Positions 58,914 to 64,000 of a stretch of 64,000 bases of DNA are shown here, piece after piece. The position numbers and the translations under genes are program-made. Location of the stretch: contig CP136066.1 of assembly GCA_032622095.1 (NCBI GenBank), positions 172,237,164 to 172,301,163 of the forward strand, given 5' to 3'. Source of the DNA: Siphonodentalium dalli. Taxonomy: Eukaryota; Mollusca; Scaphopoda; Gadilida; Siphonodentaliidae. How positions within the stretch are numbered: position 1 is the stretch's first letter; each line of letters opens with the position of its first letter. The notes under the pieces were generated by a model, which was not told the DNA's origin, did no database searches, and was given only the letters and a program-made list of their open reading frames with translations.

Positions 58914-59342
58914 TTAACCCTTTACCCAACAGAACGTTTTTTTTTTACCCTGTGCCAATGCATTCTCTTATATATGCGAGTCGACCATAGGTCGCCTCGC
59001 ATATATAAGAGAATGCATTGGCTTAACACATAAAAAATGATAAAATTGTCAAAGAATGTAGAAAAATATTATAAAAATTGTTAAAAAATGTAAGAAAAAA
59101 TTCTAAAATTGTTTATTTAGGCCAATGCATTCTCTTATATATGCGAGGCGACCTATGGTCGACTCGCATATATAAGAGAATGCATTGGCACCGGGCATAA
59201 CTGTAACCATCACAATGTGGTCAATGAACCGGTTCCAATGATATCCATATTTGTATGGTGTTATTGAGACAGACCGAAGATATTTTAGGCTGTTGAAGCT
59301 TTATTTGGGCGTTTTTGGCCGGTTTGTTGGGTAAAGGGTTAA
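58914..59342 (-). mobile_element. TTAA MITE, ACCCAACA-ended family, copy 3
   Basis: 429 bp. The left end is TTAACCCTTTACCCAACAGA and the right end TTGTTGGGTAAAGGGTTAA. Cores at 58955-59022 and 59122-59189 flank an AT-rich spacer with AAAGAATGTA-type words. Its right TTAA is also the left TTAA of the next element. Confidence 0.9.
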
Positions 59343-59779
59343 ACGGACATGGCTCAATCGAACCTCCAAATTTTGTCTACGTAATTTGGAGGGACCGATA
59401 CGATAGGTCGATAAATATACGAAATATTGATATGCCGGCTTCATATGCTGTGAAAAACACTTTCCAAAGTCACAACCATTTCCCAGCCGTTTCAATTTTT
59501 TCGCAGACAAACGCTCTTTATTGCTACCATATCAGGAATAGAATAACACGGAACGCTCTTTTCTGTTCCATGTCGTGCAATTGGGTGTTTTTGTTTGGGA
59601 CCCCAACACCGGCGTTCATAGTTGCATTTTTTTCATTGCTTTTATGCGTCTTTTTGGGTTACATAATGCTCGTAGAAAGGTAGTTAAGATATTTATAGAC
59701 CTATTTCGATACCGGGAAAAATTCAAAAGCGAATAATATTATGTGTATTTTTGGAGCGCAAACGGCCATGTGACTTTAA
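59339..59779 (-). mobile_element. TTAA-ended MITE, ACATGGC family, copy 4
   Basis: Begins TTAAACGGACATGGCTCAAT and ends CGGCCATGTGACTTTAA. The interior has ACGCTCTTTATTGCTACCAT, ATCAGGAATAGAATAACACG and GAACGCTCTTTTCTGTTCC. It directly abuts the previous element, sharing one TTAA. The 122-codon frame is a by-product. Confidence 0.85.
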
Positions 59780-60077
59780 ATGCCAAATACAGACCATTCC
59801 CGTGAACATCCACCGGGTGTAAAGGGTTACAACGGGGTACACCTCCAGTACATTGACTTCCTATGCGTATTATGCATAAGAATGCACATATAATTACGAT
59901 TAGATGAAATATTCATTCATACCTTCTGGGCGACCGAATAAATACCATGGTATTTATCTGGCAGGTTACGGCGGATCGATCATGTCAAAATGCGGATTCT
60001 TTGCGCAACAATGAAGCATGTCAGATATGGAATGCATTGTTGGGGTATAGTCGCCAGCTTTTGTGAGCGTTCACATA

Positions 60078-60202
60078 TACAGTAATGCCCTCGGGGAGAG
60101 CTTTCTGGTGAATGGCGACAAGCCATATTTCCGACTAAATCCTGAAAAGTTACCCATAATTATGCTGTGTTTAAGGAGTCGATTACTTAAGGCATTACTG
60201 TA
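60078..60202 (+). mobile_element. TA-flanked MITE (ACAGTAATGC family), copy 4
   Basis: 125 bp: TACAGTAATGCCCTCGGGGA to TACTTAAGGCATTACTGTA. The core has GAGCTTTCTGGTGAATGGC and GACTAAATCCTGAAAAGTTA. Confidence 0.9.
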
Positions 60203-60469
60203 TACAGGCTAATAATATCATTAATACTTGATCTGTTGTGAAGACCTTGAACATAACGCTCGTTCATTCGTATACATTCGGCAATAAAAGAAATGTTCTG
60301 GAGTTTCTGCCAAGCCACATGTACAATCGAGTTTGCCCATGCAGAGATGATTATGATAAGAGTCGGTTATTTGAATCACTGCATTAAAGAAAGACGTTTT
60401 CGACAATTGAGTAATCCGAGGGGGGTGTTGCTATCCTTGTTCAGGAAATGTGGAAACATTTTTTATTAT

Positions 60470-61030
60470 AAATACTCATTGGTGAGTAATTCCCTTATAG
60501 GAACCGTCCAGATAATACATTAAACCTTTACCCAACAAACCGGCCAAAACCGGCCAAATAAAGCTTCAACAGCCTAAAATATCTTCGGTCTGTCTCAATA
60601 GAACCATACAAATATGGATATCATTGGAACCGGCTCCTTGACCACATTGTGATAGTTACAGTTATGCCCTGTGCCAATGCATTCTCTTATATATGCGAGT
60701 CGACCATAGGTCGCCTCGCATATATAAGAGAATGCATTGGCCTAAAATGCATTCTCTTATATATGCGAGGCGACCTATGGTCGACTCGCATATATAAGAG
60801 AATGCATTGACACAGGGCGCTTCTGTTGGGTAAAGGGTTAAACAAACCGCCATCGGACGTTTGTTGAACTTATTATTAAAAGTTCCCGCCAATGAATAGG
60901 AACCCTTTTGCATTTGTATTATTTGTTTGTGTATCTGTCGTCTGTTAATATTTCACGAACACCACTTCGAATGAAAAATAGGTCAGTCCAATATATACTT
61001 TTGACTGAAGAACTGGTTAAATCGGCAATC
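60470..61030. repeat. Dispersed repeat (TTATCTGAACATTTCC family), copy 2, split by a MITE
   Basis: The left part, 60470-60519 (AATACTCATTGGTGAGTAAT), and the right part, 60842-61030 (CGGACGTTTGTTGAACTTAT ... ATGAAAAATAGGTCAGTCCA), align with the uninterrupted copy at 62920-63215. The break is at a TTAA. Confidence 0.65.
60520..60841 (+). mobile_element. TTAA MITE, ACCCAACA-ended family, copy 4
   Basis: 322 bp from TTAAACCTTTACCCAACA to TGTTGGGTAAAGGGTTAA. The two cores are back to back, as in copy 2. Inserted in a dispersed repeat. Confidence 0.9.
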
Positions 61031-61590
61031 GTTTAGCGCCTCTTCGCTTATGTTGTTGCGGTTCATTCCCATTATATGGAACTCAATAACTTTGGCAGAC
61101 ACAAAACATGACCAAGAGACACATATCATCGGAAAATTTACGTCTTCAGCAACGCAATAAAATCTCTCATTAAGGTCACGAAGTTGTTACTGCCACTTAA
61201 ATTTTGTGGTAGTTGTACAAATTGTTGTTGGCACGTAAGAACTCTTCACAGTTTTTTGATTGCTCCAAGGTCGCAAATGCTACACGAAATATACGTCGAT
61301 TGCGGACAATTAGTGGCGCAATGGAAAGTACATGTAACACTCGGTGTCGGCTTATTATCTTCCGAATGGTTTATATTAACCCTGTCTATACCAAATGTAT
61401 TCTCCCAGTCAGTTAAAAAGTGTACATCGAAATGGTCTATGATCTATTTTGAGGGATGTTAAGGTGATAAAATCAGACGACAGGTAAATAAAACTTATTA
61501 TCTGAACATTTCCTGTGGGATACTGATAACTACTCCTAAATGATGCTTTACTGACAGGATTAACCCGTTAATTGCACATTCCAGTACATA
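61031..61590. other. Spacer with an inverted fragment of the TTATCTGAACATTTCC repeat
   Basis: Positions 61427-61480 read as the inverse of that repeat (AATGGTCTATGATCTATTTT, then TCAGACGACAGG). Positions 61493-61515 carry it in the forward sense. Two overlapping frames of 92 and 67 codons here are not supported. Confidence 0.4.
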
Positions 61591-61593
61591 TCT

Positions 61594-61616
61594 CTCCCTC
61601 CCTCCCCCTCTCTCTC

Positions 61617-61683
<67 letters not shown>

Positions 61684-61684
61684 A

Positions 61685-61761
<77 letters not shown>

Positions 61762-61790
61762 CTCTCCCTATCTCTCTCTACCCTCTCTCA
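61594..61790. repeat. (TC)n microsatellite
   Basis: About 195 bp of nearly pure CT dinucleotides with a few interruptions (TCTCGCTC, TCTTTCTCTATC, CTATATCTC). The 111-codon frame across it is a Ser/Leu repeat and not a gene. Confidence 0.98.
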
Positions 61791-62194
61791 CTTCCTCTGC
61801 ATCGGTCTGAAACACATCACTTGTCAAGCTATCACCTTTCTCTTTCCACTTCATACATCTCCCAATATACTACAATATTTACCAATGTTGTTTTTCGTTC
61901 AGTATGATATCCACTTAAATTCATACATATACATATTAATATGTAACCGGACGTAATTGACTCGTCCCATCTCACGAGAAATCAGAAAATGACATGTATG
62001 TGAGCTGTCCATGGCCAATCTCAAAGCACTTTGTACCCCCACATGCGTTAAAACCCGCCCATAACGATAATTACGTAAACATTGCTTGATGCAGAATTTT
62101 CTTATCAACTGTTCATAAAAAAACGACGATTTAGGGGGACAGTTCTAACAATCGCACCACTGTTATGTAATATAGACAACACCATATTTACTCT

Positions 62195-62657
62195 TTAACC
62201 CTTTCATGACGGGAGCTTCCTGAATTTTTGCGAAAACCCTGTGCCAATTCATTCTCTTATATATGCGAGTCGACCATAGGTCGCCTCGCATATATAAGAG
62301 AATGCATTGGCCTAACAAATTTTATGTTATGTTTATAATTGTTAAAAAATGAAGAAAAAATAGCTAAAATATTGTTAAAGAATGTAAGAAATAATGATAA
62401 AAAATGCTAAAAATTATAAGAATGTAAGAACAAATGATAAAAATTGATAAAGAATGTAAGAAGAACAAATGATAAAAAATGATAAAATGATTAAAGGATG
62501 TAAGAAACAATTAAAAAAAATTGTTATAGAATGTAAGAATAAATTGTTAAAAATTATAAAAATTGTTAAAGAATGGTCGACTCGCATATATAAGAGAACG
62601 CACTGGCACAGGGTCTTTAATCTTGCTCCAGCGCAGCTCCCGTCATGAAAGTGTTAA
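62195..62657 (+). mobile_element. TTAA MITE, CATGACGGGAGC-ended family, copy 3
   Basis: 463 bp from TTAACCCTTTCATGACGGGA to GCTCCCGTCATGAAAGTGTTAA. One full palindromic core (62245-62311) and half of a second (62576-62607) flank a ~260-bp spacer made of irregular AAAGAATGTAAGAA and AAAAATGATAAA words. Confidence 0.9.
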
Positions 62658-62899
62658 CAGTATACTCGACATGTCGTATTATGCCACTGAACACCTCCCG
62701 GTGAAGATGATTGCCACTTTGCAAGACTAGTTGATACGTCACTTTCACGTTTTACATTCTCACGGGATGTGTGTAATGCGTAATGTCCTCGTACACGACT
62801 AATATTTAAGCACAACGTTTTAAGTCGAATCCGTTTCAGGACATTATTTTTGTATATCTGTTATATTTCACAAGTTGTAATTGATCATGGTATAAATAC

Positions 62900-63215
62900 T
62901 CTTTAACCCTGTCTATAATAAATACCCATTGACGAGTAGTTCCTTTATTGGAAATGATCAGACACATCATCGGTCTTTTGTTGATCTTATTACCTGAACA
63001 TTTCCCGCCACTGAATTTCAATCATTCTGTTCTTGAATTATCTGTTTTAGGATAGTGGTTGGGATGGTCGAAAAGATCGAGTGATCTTCTCCTTCACCCT
63101 TTATCTGTTTCTGGTCTATCGTCTGCTTATATACGACGAACGCCCCTCCAAATTAACAATAGAGCATTCCAATATACACTGTTATAACTTGGTGGGATAA
63201 TCCATTTAGTATAGA
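62900..63215. repeat. Dispersed repeat (TTATCTGAACATTTCC family), copy 3
   Basis: The longest uninterrupted copy: AATACCCATTGACGAGTAGT ... TTATTACCTGAACATTTCCC ... CGAACGCCCCTCCAAATTAA ... GGATAATCCATTTAGTA. It is used as the reference for the split copy at 60470. Confidence 0.6.
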
Positions 63216-63414
63216 AATTGTTAAACTAACTTTGGCCAGGGATATAGAAGTGAGTTCCTTCCATCAGCCATCATATGTCAGAATTGAATGACCTTTGGTT
63301 TCCGCCATAGGAACGGATTTCATACATTTCATCCATTCATATTTAGGGTGAACATGCACTTATGTTAACTTTGAATCTCTGTATCTCAGTCATCCAACGT
63401 CATAGTTGAATGAT

Positions 63415-63910
63415 ATTCGGTCCACGATGGGGAATCACGTGGTTTCGAGGTTGGTGAGTACAACGCATTCAAAATGTGCAAACGCACAAAATCATAATAT
63501 ACGAGGAACTGACACAAAACATAGCAGTTTGACTGTTACGGCCATATGCTGGTTTATTTTTGAAACAAGTTGATACCTTATTTGTTCGGAAATCTTAGTG
63601 GTTTTCTATAACATTCTGTGCAAAGTTTCCAGTCGGAGGTGCGTGCGTCCATTCATCTTGGAAAATCCTTCGACCGACAACTTTGGTCAGAATGTTAGAG
63701 CAAACAAATGTGAATTTGGACATAAATGTGGTATCAGCTTGTTTGAAAAATAGTATAGCATCTGCTCGTCGCTGTCAAAATACTATGTAATATTTCATAC
63801 CTTAGTTTATTACCTTTTTTCCGAGCTTCTGGTCACGTTTTAGATCGCCTCGGCCATTTTGAATGCGTGATACTCATCAACCTTAAACCACGTGATTCTC
63901 CACCGTGTGG
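63415..63910. repeat. Inverted ~60-bp pair
   Basis: 63420-63476 (GGTCCACGATGGGGAATCAC ... CGCATTCAAAATG) and the inverse of 63853-63908 (GGCCACACGGTGGAGAATCA ... CGCATTCAAAATG) are about 80 percent alike, 375 bp apart. They may be arms of an element that continues past the window edge. Confidence 0.6.
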
Positions 63911-64000
63911 CCTGCTCGTGAGACAGCATGTAACATATTTTGAAGTTATGGCCATTAGAGAGTAAAATACGTCCACCCCTGCATATCAGTCGGCTTAAAT

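Noticed and set aside
61572-61907. 111-codon Ser/Leu-rich frame
   Set aside because: It is the translation of a CT microsatellite.

Overview
This window looks like metazoan nuclear DNA, probably from a marine invertebrate. It has long introns, no operons, dense short inverted-repeat transposons, minisatellites and one recognisable animal gene exon. The species cannot be read from the sequence, and a lophotrochozoan-type genome is only a guess. Almost every long open frame here is a chance frame in a repeat. The only convincing host coding sequence is one exon, plus a decayed transposase gene.

Region 1 (1-15654) is a head-to-tail satellite array with a unit of about 2.49 kb: five full units and a broken sixth. 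Each unit carries, on the minus strand, a 169-bp composite of ribosomal RNA pieces (the 28S 3' end, an internal 28S piece and an 18S snippet). It also has IGS-like ~70-bp subrepeats, a 102-bp tandem duplication and a captured copy of a TTAA-type MITE. I read it as a satellite derived from rDNA or its intergenic spacer. Unit 1 has a rearranged junction, and the last unit is split by about 1.23 kb of foreign DNA.

Region 2 (15655-23650) is a mosaic of dispersed elements: two TTAA-flanked MITE families, a ~355-bp GTGAAAC-ended element, and a hAT-derived KIAA1586-like transposase pseudogene that is itself split by a TA-flanked MITE.

Region 3 (23651-43758) appears to be one 20.1-kb insertion. Its ends are inverted copies of CCCAGATAGCA, it is flanked by AT on both sides, and it sits inside a ~445-bp dispersed element whose intact copies elsewhere show the empty site. 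Both subterminal zones are large CAACGTT minisatellites. The interior holds CTTAAG iteron clusters, degenerate ~190-bp modules, several nested MITEs, a 254-bp nested palindrome and a CpG-rich, promoter-like block with a splice-donor sequence. No transposase is recognisable in it.

Region 4 (43771-64000) contains more copies of the same MITE families. At 53468-53660 lies the first coding exon of a SPEC3/stum-family membrane protein, with a CpG-rich upstream region and a splice donor; the rest of that gene lies beyond the window. The last 7 kb is a nest of TTAA elements built around one 66-70-bp palindrome, plus a TC microsatellite.

The main general observation is modularity. At least three TTAA-ended families with different terminal repeats share one palindromic core, and two further TTAA families share a second core.
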